Source: Mycobacterium triplex (GTDB lineage Bacteria; Actinomycetota; Actinomycetes; Mycobacteriales; Mycobacteriaceae). From it: DNA of 64,000 bases. Position numbers and translations under genes: made by a program. Shown piece by piece: positions 25,529 through 34,627 of the stretch. Under the pieces are notes generated by a model. That model worked only from the letters and a program-made list of their open reading frames with translations. It made no database searches and was not told the origin of the DNA. Each line of letters opens with the position of its first letter. Within the stretch, counting starts at the first letter, position 1. The stretch spans positions 3,888,734 to 3,952,733 of the forward strand of contig NZ_HG964446.1 in assembly GCF_000689255.1 (NCBI RefSeq), read 5' to 3'.

Positions 25529-25550
25529 ATCGGGGCAGGTACGCCCCGAT
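25529..25550 (+). promoter_or_regulatory. Hairpin between the two CxC protein genes
   Basis: ATCGGGGC / GCCCCGAT form a perfect 8-bp stem with a 6-base loop. It ends a few bases before the GAGAGG ribosome site of the second gene. It could be a weak terminator of the first gene, an mRNA stabiliser, or a translational control element. Confidence 0.45.
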
Positions 25551-25566
25551 CTAGAGAGGCTTACGA

Positions 25567-25749
25567 ATGATCGGCAAACTCGTGGCAGGTGCCGCCGTCG
25601 TCGGCGCCGCACTGGGGCTGGCGGCGCCGGCCGTCGCGGACCCCGCGTTCAACCAGCTCCACTGCGCCTGCCAAGCGCCTTCCCCCGGCCACGGCCCCTT
25701 CGTCGAAGAGCAGATCAACCGGGGGCTTCAGGACGCTCAGGCGCGCTGA
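25567..25749 (+). CDS. Small exported CxC protein, copy 2
   Basis: This 60-residue paralogue of the preceding gene has a signal peptide (MIGKLVAGAAVVGAALGLAA) with cleavage at AVA|DP. The mature part is again 36 residues, starting DPAFNQLHCACQAP and ending INRGLQDAQAR. ATG 25567 has GAGAGG upstream. It stops 13 bases before the end of the convergent exported hydrolase gene. Strict conservation of length, CxC and the GLQDA helix against a diverged middle suggests selection on both copies. Confidence 0.8.
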   Translation: MIGKLVAGAAVVGAALGLAAPAVADPAFNQLHCACQAPSPGHGPFVEEQINRGLQDAQAR

Positions 25750-25762
25750 CGCCCAGGTCGGC

Positions 25763-27313
25763 TCAGGGCCGGCAGCGCAACGCCGGCGGCGGTGTGCCCG
25801 TCATGAAATAGCGCATGATCGTGCCGTCCACGCATTGGTTCCCGCCGAACACCGCGGTGTGCTGGGTGCCGTCGTAGGTGACCAACGGGGCACCTAGCTG
25901 CCGGGCCAGGCTCACGCCCGCCTGATACGGGGTTGCCGGGTCGTGCGTGGTGGAGACGACGACGACCTTGCCGGCCGGCATCGCCGGCGCGGTGTGCGGC
26001 GCCGACGTCGCCGGCACCGGCCACAGCGCGCACAGATCGCGGGGCGCGTTGCCGGTGAACTGCCCGTAGCTCAGGAACGGCGCGGCCTGGCGGATCTGTC
26101 GATCGGCGGATATCCAGGTCGCCGGATCCGTCGGCGCCGGGGCGTCGACACACCGGACGGCGTTGAACGCATCCTGGTCGTTGTCGTAATGCCCCTGCTT
26201 GTCGCGGCCCTGGTAGTCGTCGGCGAGCAGCAGCAGGTCGCCCGCATCGGTGCCGCGCTGCAACCCGAGCAGACCACTCGTCAGGTACTTCCAATGCTGC
26301 GGGGTGTAGAGGGCATTGATCGTGCCGGTGGTCGCGTCGGCGTAGCTCAGGCCGCGCGGGTCCGAGGTGCGGCCCGGCTTCGCGACGAGCGGGTCGATCA
26401 GCGCGTGGTAGCGGTTGACGAACTGGGCGGGGTCGGTGCCCAGCGGGCAGGCCGGCGAGCGCGCGCAGTCCGTGGCGTAGTCGTTGAAAGCCGTTTGGAA
26501 TCCCGCGGTCTGACTGATGTTTTCCTGAATCGGGTCGACGGTCGGGTCGATCGCGCCGTCGAGCACCATCGTGCGCACGTGGTCGGCGAAATGCTCCAGG
26601 TAAGTGGTGCCCAACTCGGTGCCGTAGCTGAAGCCGAGGTAGTTGATCTGTTGCTCACCGAGTGCCTGACGCACCATGTCCATGTCGCGCGCGACCGACG
26701 CGGTGCCGACGTTGGCCAAGAAGTCTTTGCCCATCCGGCTCACGCATTCGGACGCCAGCTGCCGGTAGATCTGCTCGATGTGCGCCACCCCCGCCGGGCT
26801 GTAATCGACCATCGGTTCGGTCCGATAGGCGTCGAACTCGGCGTCGGTGCGGCAGCGCAGCGACGGCGTGGAGTGGCCCACCCCGCGTGGGTCGAACCCG
26901 ACCAGATCGAAGTGGCGGGTGATGTCGGTGTTCTGCAGATCCGGTGCCATCCCGGCCACCATGTCGACGGCCGAGCCGCCGGGCCCGCCCGGATTGATCA
27001 ACAGCGACCCGATCCGCTGGCCGGTGGCCGGCACCCGAATGACCGCCAACTTCGCTTGGGCCCCAGTGGGATTGTTGTAGTCAACCGGGACCGACACGGT
27101 GGTGCACTGGGCGGTGGGGAGGTCGCTGCTGTCGGTGACCATTTGGCTGCAGCTGCCCCAGCTCGGCGGCGTCGCCATGGCCGGCGGCGCCGGCTTCGGG
27201 GTCTGACCGGCACCGGGTTCCGGAGTTGCTCCGGCGGTGGGCAGTGCCGGTTGCACGGCAACCAACAGGCCTAACGACAGCAGCGCCGAGCTCAGCGATC
27301 TCAGGCGCGACAT
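25763..27313 (-). CDS. Exported alpha/beta-hydrolase, TAP-like (Rv2223c type)
   Basis: This 516-residue secreted serine hydrolase/peptidase begins with the signal peptide MSRLRSLSSALLSLGLLVAV. The oxyanion region LLINPGGPGGSAVDM, the nucleophile elbow GFSYGTELG, DPRGVGHS and the C-terminal TTHDPATPYQAG and GTQHTAVF segments give the Ser-Asp-His set with a TAP-like C-terminal domain. The frame is open to 27364, but ATG 27313 starts at the signal peptide. It is a tandem paralogue of the next gene and shares most motifs with it. Confidence 0.92.
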   Translation of the reverse strand: MSRLRSLSSALLSLGLLVAVQPALPTAGATPEPGAGQTPKPAPPAMATPPSWGSCSQMVTDSSDLPTAQCTTVSVPVDYNNPTGAQAKLAVIRVPATGQRIGSLLINPGGPGGSAVDMVAGMAPDLQNTDITRHFDLVGFDPRGVGHSTPSLRCRTDAEFDAYRTEPMVDYSPAGVAHIEQIYRQLASECVSRMGKDFLANVGTASVARDMDMVRQALGEQQINYLGFSYGTELGTTYLEHFADHVRTMVLDGAIDPTVDPIQENISQTAGFQTAFNDYATDCARSPACPLGTDPAQFVNRYHALIDPLVAKPGRTSDPRGLSYADATTGTINALYTPQHWKYLTSGLLGLQRGTDAGDLLLLADDYQGRDKQGHYDNDQDAFNAVRCVDAPAPTDPATWISADRQIRQAAPFLSYGQFTGNAPRDLCALWPVPATSAPHTAPAMPAGKVVVVSTTHDPATPYQAGVSLARQLGAPLVTYDGTQHTAVFGGNQCVDGTIMRYFMTGTPPPALRCRP

Positions 27314-27405
27314 GGCTGTCAATCGTCGCAGCCTCGGGTACCTGTGACGGCGCGAATCGGTCACGCCTTGGTCTCGTCGCCGGGCCGATCAGCGATCGGC
27401 GGCCA

Positions 27406-28962
27406 CTAACACTCGGCGCCGTTCGGCGGCGTGGTGCCGCCGATCAGATACGCCGTCACGTAGTCGTCGACGCAGCTGTCGCCCTGGAAGACGACGGTGT
27501 GCTGTGTGCCGTCGAAGGTGAGCAGCGAGCCGCGCAGCTGGTTGGCCAGATCGACGCCGGCCTTGTACGGCGTCGCGGGATCGTGCGTCGTCGACACCAC
27601 GACGGTCGGGGCCAAACCGGGCGCCGAGACGGAATGCGGCTTGCTGGTGGGCGGCACCGGCCAGAACGCGCAGGTGCCCAGCGGCGCGTCGCCGGTGAAC
27701 TTGCCGTAGCTCATGAACGGGGCGATCTCGCGGGAGCGGCGATCTTCGTCAATTACCTTGGCGCGGTCCGTAACTGGCGGCTGGTCGACACAGTTGATCG
27801 CGACCCGCGCGTCGGTGGCGTTGGAGTAGTGCCCCTTCTGGTCACGGCGCATGTACATGTCGGCCAGGGCCAGCAGCGTGTCTCCGTGGTTGTCGGTCAG
27901 TTCCCGCAGGCCGTCGGTGAGGTGGTGCCACAGCGTCGGCGAATACAGCGCCATGATCGTGCCCACGACGGCGTCGCTGTAGCTCAGCCCGCGCGGGTCC
28001 TTCGTCGGGACCGGCCTGCCCACCAATTGGTTGTTCGGGTCGACCATAGGATCGATCAGGCTGTGGTAGACGTCGACGGCCTTGGCCGGGTCGGTGCCCA
28101 GCGGGCAGCTGGCCTGCTTGGCGCAGTCGGCGGCGTAATCGTTGAACGCGTCCTGGAATCCCTTGGCCTGGCGCAGGTCTGCCTCGATCGGGTCGGCGTT
28201 GGGGTCGACGGCGCCGTCGAGGATCATCGCCCGCACGTTGTGCGGGAACGCTTCGGCGTAGGCCGCGCCGATCCGGGTGCCGTACGAGTAGCCCAGGTAG
28301 GTCAGCTTGTCGTCGCCGAGGGCCGCGCGGATCGCGTCCAGATCCTTGGCGACGTTGACGGTCCCGACGTTGGCCAGGAAGTCCTTGCCCATCTTGTCCA
28401 CGCAGCGGCCGATGAACTGTTTGGTCTCGCCCTCCATGTGCGCGACGCCGGCCGGGCTGTAGTCGACGTTCGGCTCGGTGCGCAGCCGGTCGTTGTCGGC
28501 ATCGGAGTTACACCAGATCGCCGGCCGCGACGACCCCACGCCGCGCGGGTCGAACCCGACCAGGTCGAACCGCTCGCGGACCCGCTTGGGCAGGGTCTGC
28601 ACAACGCCGAGCGCGGCTTCGATGCCGGATTCGCCGGGCCCACCCGGGTTGATCACCAGCGAGCCGAGCTTGTCACCCGTCGCGGGGAAACGAATCATCG
28701 CCAGCGTCGCGACGTCACCGCCGGGGTGGTCGTAGTCGACGGGCACGGCCAGCTTGCCGCACATGGCGCCGCCGGGAAGCTTCACCGAGCCACTGGCGAC
28801 CCGGCACGGCGTCCATTCCACCGGCTGCCCCAACTTGGGCCCCGCCAGCAGCGGGTGTCCGGCGACGACGCGCACGCAGCCCCCCAGCACGATCGCCACG
28901 GCAGCGATCGCTGTCGAGACCACAAGCATGCGCGCGAACCTGTCGCGGCGAGTCAGACTCAT
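27406..28962 (-). CDS. caeA: Hip1/CaeA serine protease, lipoprotein
   Basis: This 518-residue cell-envelope protease is the homologue of Rv2224c (Hip1), which cleaves GroEL2 in M. tuberculosis. The N-terminus MSLTRRDRFARMLVVSTAIA ends in a lipobox, VLGGC. Catalytic elements: GYSYGTRIG (Ser), TTHDPATPYKAG (Asp) and GTQHTVVF (His). ATG 28962 is chosen; the open frame to 29133 runs through the repeat element and has no signal. It lies 92 bases upstream of the paralogue in the same direction and is divergent from panB. Confidence 0.94.
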   Translation of the reverse strand: MSLTRRDRFARMLVVSTAIAAVAIVLGGCVRVVAGHPLLAGPKLGQPVEWTPCRVASGSVKLPGGAMCGKLAVPVDYDHPGGDVATLAMIRFPATGDKLGSLVINPGGPGESGIEAALGVVQTLPKRVRERFDLVGFDPRGVGSSRPAIWCNSDADNDRLRTEPNVDYSPAGVAHMEGETKQFIGRCVDKMGKDFLANVGTVNVAKDLDAIRAALGDDKLTYLGYSYGTRIGAAYAEAFPHNVRAMILDGAVDPNADPIEADLRQAKGFQDAFNDYAADCAKQASCPLGTDPAKAVDVYHSLIDPMVDPNNQLVGRPVPTKDPRGLSYSDAVVGTIMALYSPTLWHHLTDGLRELTDNHGDTLLALADMYMRRDQKGHYSNATDARVAINCVDQPPVTDRAKVIDEDRRSREIAPFMSYGKFTGDAPLGTCAFWPVPPTSKPHSVSAPGLAPTVVVSTTHDPATPYKAGVDLANQLRGSLLTFDGTQHTVVFQGDSCVDDYVTAYLIGGTTPPNGAEC

Positions 28963-29034
28963 GCCAACACATGCTGCCAGAGACAACCTGAGACTTTCGT
29001 GAGCGCCACCGCCCAGTCGGAGCCGCTGCCCACC

Positions 29035-29156
29035 GCGTTGAGTGTGCGGGCGCGGCGTTGAGTGTGCGGGCGCGGCGTTGAGTGTGCGGCTGCGGCGGCG
29101 CCACCCCGGCGTGTCGCCGCCATCGGCGCACACCCAAAGCCGTCAGCGCACACGCG
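29035..29156 (-). repeat. Dispersed intergenic element, copy 1 (with three 20-bp units)
   Basis: Three tandem 20-base units (GCGTTGAGTGTGCGGGCGCG at 29035-29054, identical at 29055-29074, two changes at 29075-29094) are followed by GC-rich sequence with repeated GTGTGCGC-type words on the other strand. The reverse complement of the whole block aligns nearly without gaps to 42462-42583. It lies between divergent caeA and panB. No protein-like reading was found. Confidence 0.75.
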
Positions 29157-29339
29157 ATGAAGCGGACCGAGGCGACACGAGCTCAAGCAGCACACGCCGA
29201 CCGTCGCGCACCATGGCGCGTCTCACACTGGCGCGACGTTCCAACTGCGCAGCAGAGATGGCAGAATGGCGCAAGTCAGACGAACCCGGGGACCACATGC
29301 GGCCACGAGGATCGACCCGACCACCATTTAGGGACAATG

Positions 29340-30179
29340 ATGTCTGAGCAGAACGTTTACGGTGCAAACGCGTCCAACGCGCCCCGAACCAAAATCCGCA
29401 CCCATCACCTTCAGAAGATGAAGGCCGAAGGCCACAAGTGGGCCATGCTCACGGCCTACGACTATTCGACCGCCCGCGTGTTCGACGACGCCGGCATCCC
29501 GGTGTTGCTGGTCGGCGACTCGGCGGCCAACGTCGTGTACGGCTACGACACCACGGTGCCGGTCTCCATCGACGAGCTGATCCCGCTGGTTCGCGGCGTG
29601 GTCCGGGGGGCGCCGCACGCGCTGGTCGTCGCGGACCTGCCGTTCGGCAGCTACGAGGCCGGGCCCACCGCCGCGCTGGCCGCCGCCACCCGGTTCATGA
29701 AGGAAGGCGGCGCGCACGCCGTCAAGCTCGAGGGCGGCGAGCGGGTCGCCGAGCAGATCGCCTGCCTGACCGCGGCCGGCATCCCGGTGATGGCCCACAT
29801 CGGCTTCACCCCGCAGAGCGTGAACAGCCTCGGCGGATTCAAGGTTCAGGGCCGCGGCGACGCCGCGGAGCAGACCGTGCACGATGCGATCGCCGTCGCA
29901 GAATCCGGCGCGTTCTCCGTCGTCATGGAAATGGTGCCCGCCGAACTGGCCACCCAGATCACCGGCAAGCTGACCATCCCGACCGTCGGGATCGGCGCCG
30001 GGCCCAACTGCGACGCGCAGGTTTTGGTCTGGCAGGACATGGCCGGGATGAGCAGCGGCAAGTCGGCGCGATTCGTCAAGCGATTCGCCAACGTCGGCGA
30101 CGAATTGCGCCGGGCCGCTACCCAATACGCGGAAGAAGTGGCCGGCGGAGTTTTCCCCGCCGACGAACACTGCTTCTGA
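29340..30179 (+). CDS. panB: 3-methyl-2-oxobutanoate hydroxymethyltransferase PanB
   Basis: This 279-residue (beta-alpha)8 enzyme makes ketopantoate from 2-oxoisovalerate and methylene-THF in the pantothenate pathway. Motifs: WAMLTAYDYSTARVFDDAGI, VGDSAANVVYGYDTT (metal-binding Asp), DLPFGSYE, HIGFTPQSVNSLGGF and GIGAGPNCDAQVLV. ATG 29340 (MSEQNVYGAN) matches the M. tuberculosis start; ATG 29337 directly precedes it. It ends one base before the convergent small gene. Confidence 0.95.
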   Translation: MSEQNVYGANASNAPRTKIRTHHLQKMKAEGHKWAMLTAYDYSTARVFDDAGIPVLLVGDSAANVVYGYDTTVPVSIDELIPLVRGVVRGAPHALVVADLPFGSYEAGPTAALAAATRFMKEGGAHAVKLEGGERVAEQIACLTAAGIPVMAHIGFTPQSVNSLGGFKVQGRGDAAEQTVHDAIAVAESGAFSVVMEMVPAELATQITGKLTIPTVGIGAGPNCDAQVLVWQDMAGMSSGKSARFVKRFANVGDELRRAATQYAEEVAGGVFPADEHCF

Positions 30180-30180
30180 G

Positions 30181-30531
30181 CTACTGCATTCCGCAGCGGG
30201 CCTTGAAATCGGTCAGCGGCTGCCGAATTGCCTCGAGATCGGCGTGCGCCTGCGGGTTGGCGTCCATGTACTGCTTGATTTGATCGCCAATCTCGTTGCG
30301 CGGCTGGCCTTTTAAGCTGGTGAAGTAGGCGTTGACGTCCGGATGGCTGAACAGATACACGGACGTCGCGGCGGCGACACCCGACGAAACCTGCGCGAGA
30401 TCGGCCGCCGTGCAGTTCGGTGGCGCCGGCTCGGGGTCCGCCTGAGCCGCGCCGACGGCCACGAAAAGCATTGCGCCGCCAATGGCGCCGGCAGCGACCG
30501 CGCGCGAAGTAGCGAGAGCGAAAAACACCAT
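30181..30531 (-). CDS. Exported hemophore-related small protein
   Basis: This 116-residue protein has a signal peptide (MVFFALATSRAVAAGAIGGA, cleavage near AQA|DP). The mature helical domain begins PPNCTAADLAQVSSGVAAAT and ends with a cysteine in KARCGMQ. The pattern (NCT..., YLFSHPDVNAYF, helix-rich, Cys near both ends) fits the mycobacterial heme-binding/hemophore-related family. ATG 30531 has GGAGGAG eight bases upstream, so it is preferred over an upstream in-frame ATG at 30546. Heme binding is inferred from the family. Confidence 0.8.
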   Translation of the reverse strand: MVFFALATSRAVAAGAIGGAMLFVAVGAAQADPEPAPPNCTAADLAQVSSGVAAATSVYLFSHPDVNAYFTSLKGQPRNEIGDQIKQYMDANPQAHADLEAIRQPLTDFKARCGMQ

Positions 30532-30656
30532 TGGTAGCTCCTCCATCAGCTATCCGATACTTACCCGCAGGCAAACCATAAGCGGACCAAATCCATTCAT
30601 GTGGCAAACAAGCAAAATCCCGCCGTGACGGCCGCGGAGGTCGATATGCTTGCGAA

Positions 30657-30899
30657 ATGAATCGGCGTCGCTGGATCGGGGCACTGCTGGCAGTGCTGGC
30701 GATCACCTCAATTCCCGGAATCGTGATCGCGATGAACTCTGCCGGGCAAGCCGAGGCCACCGTCTGTGTCGGCGCCGGGCGACGTGTGTCGGTCAGCGGT
30801 TGCGCCAACGTCGCCGACGCCATTCAGCGCTACGTGCCGCCGCCGGCGGATTACGCGCCGATGCCGGAGGACACTCCGCCGCCTCCCCCACCCCCGTAG
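30657..30899 (+). CDS. Small exported or membrane-anchored protein with polyproline tail
   Basis: This 80-residue protein starts MNRRRWIGALLAVLAITSIPG, a signal or anchor helix. A short domain with two cysteines (ATVCVGAGRRVSVSGCANVADAI) follows, and the protein ends in a run of prolines. It lies divergent from the hemophore-like gene. Function is unknown. Confidence 0.62.
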   Translation: MNRRRWIGALLAVLAITSIPGIVIAMNSAGQAEATVCVGAGRRVSVSGCANVADAIQRYVPPPADYAPMPEDTPPPPPPP

Positions 30900-31065
30900 C
30901 CGATCCGGCGAAATTCGTTCTCCCAGGCCAGCGGTGGCGGACACGCCGCAGCAACGATCGCTGCCGGCGGTGGGTGTGTGGTGTGGCACGCTATGGGTAA
31001 CCAGTTACGAGCGTCGATGACCATGCCATGCCGCGTCGGCGCGCCCCCTACGGAGCCGAAAAGAA

Positions 31066-32643
31066 ATGCCTGAGCCCTCGCGCCACCTGGAGGTGGAGCG
31101 CAAGTTCGACGTCCTCGATTCCACGGTCACACCGTCGTTCGAAGGCATCGCGGCGGTGGCCCGGGTGGAGAAATTGCCGACGCAATCGTTGGACGCGACA
31201 TACTTCGACACGCCGACGCAGGACCTCGCCCGCAACAAGATCACGCTGCGACGCCGCACCGGCGGCCACGACGCCGGCTGGCATCTCAAGCTGCCGGCCG
31301 GGCCCGACGCCCGCACCGAGATTCGCACGCCCCTGGGCTCCGCGGACGACGACAACGTCCCCAGCGAATTGCTGGACGTGGTGCTGGGGATCGTTCGTGA
31401 CCGGCCGCTCAAACCCGTCGCCCGGATCACGACCCAACGCGAGAGCCAGGTGCTGTACAGCATCGAGGGCGCGCCCTTCGCCGAGTTCAGCAACGACCAC
31501 GTCCGCGCGTGGGCGGCGAATGCGACCGACCACCCCGACTCGGAACCCGTCGTGCAGGAGTGGCGCGAATGGGAACTCGAGCTCGACGAGTCCCGGGGGG
31601 CGTCCGACACCGAACTGCTGAGCCGGTTGAGCAACCGGCTGCTGGACGCGGGCGGCGAACCCGCGAACCACGCCTCCAAGCTGGCGCGGGTGCTCGGGAC
31701 GACGGCGCCGACCAACGGCGCCGAGCCACCCGAAGATCCGGTCCAGCGGGCGATCGCCGAGCAGATCGACGAGCTGATGGTGTGGGACCGCGCGGTGCGC
31801 GCCGACGTCTACGATTCCGTGCACCAGATGCGGGTCACCACCCGCAAAATCCGCAGCCTGCTCAAGGACGCCCAAGCGGGACTGTCCGACGACACCCACG
31901 CCTGGGTGCTCGACGAACTGCGCGAGCTCGCCGGCATCTTGGGCGTGGCGCGCGATGCCGAGGTGCTCGCGCAGCGCTACGAGCAAGAGCTGGACCGGCT
32001 GTCGCCGGAGCTGGTGCGTGGACCGGTGCGCGAACGCCTGATCGAGGGCGCCAAACGCCGCTACCAGTCCGGGTTGCGGCGGTCGTTGATCGCGATGCGC
32101 TCGCAGCGCTACTTCCGGCTGCTCGACGCGCTCGATTCGATCGTGGCCGAAAGCCCGGCCACCGCAACCGGTGAGCAGCCGCCGCCGGTCACCATCGACG
32201 CCGCCTACAAGAAGGTACGCAAGGCCGCCAAGGCCGCCGCCCAAGCCGACGAGGCCGCCCAGGCCGCCCAGGCCGCCCAGGAGGAGCACGCCGAGCCGTC
32301 CGCCGACGCCGAGGATCACGACGACGAAGAACACGATCGCGACGAGGCGCTGCACGTAATTCGTAAGCGCGCCAAGCGACTTCGCTACACCGCGGCGGCC
32401 ACCGGCGCGGAGGACGTCTCCAAGCAGGCCAAGGCCATCCAGTCACTGCTCGGCGATCACCAGGACAGCGTCGTCAGCCGCGAGCATCTGATTCAGCAGG
32501 CCGACGCCGCGTACGCCGCGGGCGAAGACACCTTCACCTACGGTCTGCTCTACCAGCAGGAGGCCGACCTGGCCGAGAGCTGCCGTCAGCAGCTCGACGA
32601 GGCGCTGCGCAAGCTCGACAAGTCGGTGAAAAAGGCGCGCTGA
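31066..32643 (+). CDS. CYTH-CHAD domain protein (Rv2226 type)
   Basis: This 525-residue protein has an N-terminal CYTH triphosphate tunnel domain (HLEVERKFDV with the ExExK motif at about 8-12, then basic strands to about residue 200). A C-terminal CHAD helical domain follows (about 220-525) with conserved His/Arg helices such as DSVHQMRVTTRKIRSLLK and ALHVIRKRAKRLRY. A 60-residue Ala/Lys then Glu/Asp-rich insert (about 380-430) splits the CHAD domain. CHAD domains bind polyphosphate, so a role in polyphosphate or triphosphate metabolism is likely. It converges on rnpB. Confidence 0.88.
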   Translation: MPEPSRHLEVERKFDVLDSTVTPSFEGIAAVARVEKLPTQSLDATYFDTPTQDLARNKITLRRRTGGHDAGWHLKLPAGPDARTEIRTPLGSADDDNVPSELLDVVLGIVRDRPLKPVARITTQRESQVLYSIEGAPFAEFSNDHVRAWAANATDHPDSEPVVQEWREWELELDESRGASDTELLSRLSNRLLDAGGEPANHASKLARVLGTTAPTNGAEPPEDPVQRAIAEQIDELMVWDRAVRADVYDSVHQMRVTTRKIRSLLKDAQAGLSDDTHAWVLDELRELAGILGVARDAEVLAQRYEQELDRLSPELVRGPVRERLIEGAKRRYQSGLRRSLIAMRSQRYFRLLDALDSIVAESPATATGEQPPPVTIDAAYKKVRKAAKAAAQADEAAQAAQAAQEEHAEPSADAEDHDDEEHDRDEALHVIRKRAKRLRYTAAATGAEDVSKQAKAIQSLLGDHQDSVVSREHLIQQADAAYAAGEDTFTYGLLYQQEADLAESCRQQLDEALRKLDKSVKKAR

Positions 32644-32721
32644 CCTACAGCGCGTCGCGAGACTGTGACTGGCGACGCCGCCTCTCGGGCGATGGGTTGC
32701 CAGTTACAGTTTCGCGCTGAG

Positions 32722-33138
<417 letters not shown>

Positions 33139-33256
33139 ACGAACACGGTACTCGCTGGTCAACCTCCTGGCCAGCGCCCCAAGCACTCGCTCGCGCGGCT
33201 ATTGCCCAATTTTTCGCATCATTGCTTAAATAAGAAGTTGGTGCGACGCTGACCGC

Positions 33257-34432
33257 ATGACAGAAGCCCAAGGGTTCGTCGATCAGACGATGATGGGGAT
33301 CGCGGAGCCGCAGCCCATGTACAAGACGTTGCGGGAGTCGAGCCCCGTGTTCCGGTCGGACCAGGCGGTGGTGCTCAGCCGTCTCGCCGACATCGAGATG
33401 GCGCTCAAGCACACTGAGCTGTTCTCGTCGAACATGGATGCGGTCAACCTCGGCAACATTCGGCCGCTGATTCCGCTGCAAATCGATCCTCCCGAGCATG
33501 CGAAGTATCGACGCGTCCTCGACCCGCTGTTCACCCCGCGGGAGATGGCCCGACGCGAACCGCGCGTCACCGAGCTGGTGAACGAGATGATCGATCGCTT
33601 CGCCGGGCGGGGCGAATGCGACTTCCACGCCGAATTCGCGGTTCCGCTGCCGTGCACCGTCTTCCTGCAATTGCTCGGCCTGCCACTGGCAGACCTCGAC
33701 AAATTCCTGGAGTGGAAAGACGGCGTGATCCGCCCCGAAGGCGACTCCGGGTTCAACCGCCGACACGAAAGTTCGGCCCCCGTAGCACAACAGATCTACG
33801 ACTACTTCGAGCGCGCCATCGACGACCACATCGCCAACCCGCGCGACGACGTGCTGTCCGCGATGATCGCGGCCAACCTGAACGCCGAGGGCCGGCCGCT
33901 GTCGCGCGAGGAGCTGCTCGACATCTGCTTCCTGTTCCTGATCGCCGGCCTGGACACCGTCACCGACTCGCTGGACTGCTTCTTCGTCTATCTGGCGCGT
34001 CACCCCGGGCACCGTCATCAACTCGTCGAGCAGCCCGATGTGCTGCCGCACGCGGTCGAAGAGTTGTTGCGTTGGGAGACACCGGTTCCCGGTGTCGCCC
34101 GGGTCGCGATGCAAGACGTCGAGGTGGGCGGATGCCCGATCAGCAAGGGTGAGCGGGTCAGCCCGTTGCTCGGCGCGGCCAACACCGACCCCGCCGAGTT
34201 CCCCGACCCCGAAGTGGTGGATTTCACCCGCAACCCCAACCGGCACCGCGCGTTCGGTGGCGGCCCGCACCGTTGCCTGGGGTCGCATCTGGCCCGGATG
34301 GAGCTGCGGGTGGCGTTGCGCGAATTCCACCGGCGCATACCGGATTACGAGATCAAACCCGGCACCCAACTGGCCTATACGGCGGCGCTGCGATCGGTGG
34401 AATCACTGCCGCTGATCTTCGCAGTCTCATGA
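33257..34432 (+). CDS. Cytochrome P450
   Basis: This 391-residue soluble bacterial P450 has the I-helix oxygen motif AGLDTVTDS (about 230), the ExxR motif in VEELLRWETP, and the heme loop FGGGPHRCLGSHLAR with the cysteine near residue 340. No membrane anchor is present. The ferredoxin gene overlaps its stop (ATGA) and should be its electron donor. The CYP family number cannot be assigned by eye. I do not recall a P450 at this place next to rnpB in M. tuberculosis. Confidence 0.95.
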   Translation: MTEAQGFVDQTMMGIAEPQPMYKTLRESSPVFRSDQAVVLSRLADIEMALKHTELFSSNMDAVNLGNIRPLIPLQIDPPEHAKYRRVLDPLFTPREMARREPRVTELVNEMIDRFAGRGECDFHAEFAVPLPCTVFLQLLGLPLADLDKFLEWKDGVIRPEGDSGFNRRHESSAPVAQQIYDYFERAIDDHIANPRDDVLSAMIAANLNAEGRPLSREELLDICFLFLIAGLDTVTDSLDCFFVYLARHPGHRHQLVEQPDVLPHAVEELLRWETPVPGVARVAMQDVEVGGCPISKGERVSPLLGAANTDPAEFPDPEVVDFTRNPNRHRAFGGGPHRCLGSHLARMELRVALREFHRRIPDYEIKPGTQLAYTAALRSVESLPLIFAVS

Positions 34433-34623
34433 CTCGCGTGGCGGTCGACGCCGACCTGTGCACCGGCCACGGGCGCTGCTACAGCCTGGCGCCCGAGGTC
34501 TTCGACGCCGACGACGTCGGCCACTGTGTGGTGCTCGTCGCGGATGTGTCCGGCGAGCTCGAAGAGCAGGCCGCGACCGGGGAGAAGAACTGCCCGGAGC
34601 AGGCAATCACGTTGTCGCGCTGA
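34429..34623 (+). CDS. [3Fe-4S]-type ferredoxin partner of the P450
   Basis: This 64-residue ferredoxin has DLCTGHGRCYSLAPEVFD with C-x2-H-x2-C, so histidine replaces the second cysteine, and a final NCPEQAI cysteine. This ligand set is typical of 3Fe-4S (or His-ligated) ferredoxins paired with mycobacterial P450s. ATG 34429 lies inside the P450 stop region, so the two are translated together. Confidence 0.93.
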   Translation: MTRVAVDADLCTGHGRCYSLAPEVFDADDVGHCVVLVADVSGELEEQAATGEKNCPEQAITLSR

Positions 34624-34627
34624 GGTC

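Noticed and set aside
27226..29061. 611-residue plus-strand frame opposite the Hip1-type genes
   Set aside because: Antisense to an obvious lipoprotein protease and without recognisable protein features.
29035..29094. CRISPR array
   Set aside because: The 20-base units are directly abutting without unique spacers, and no cas genes are present.
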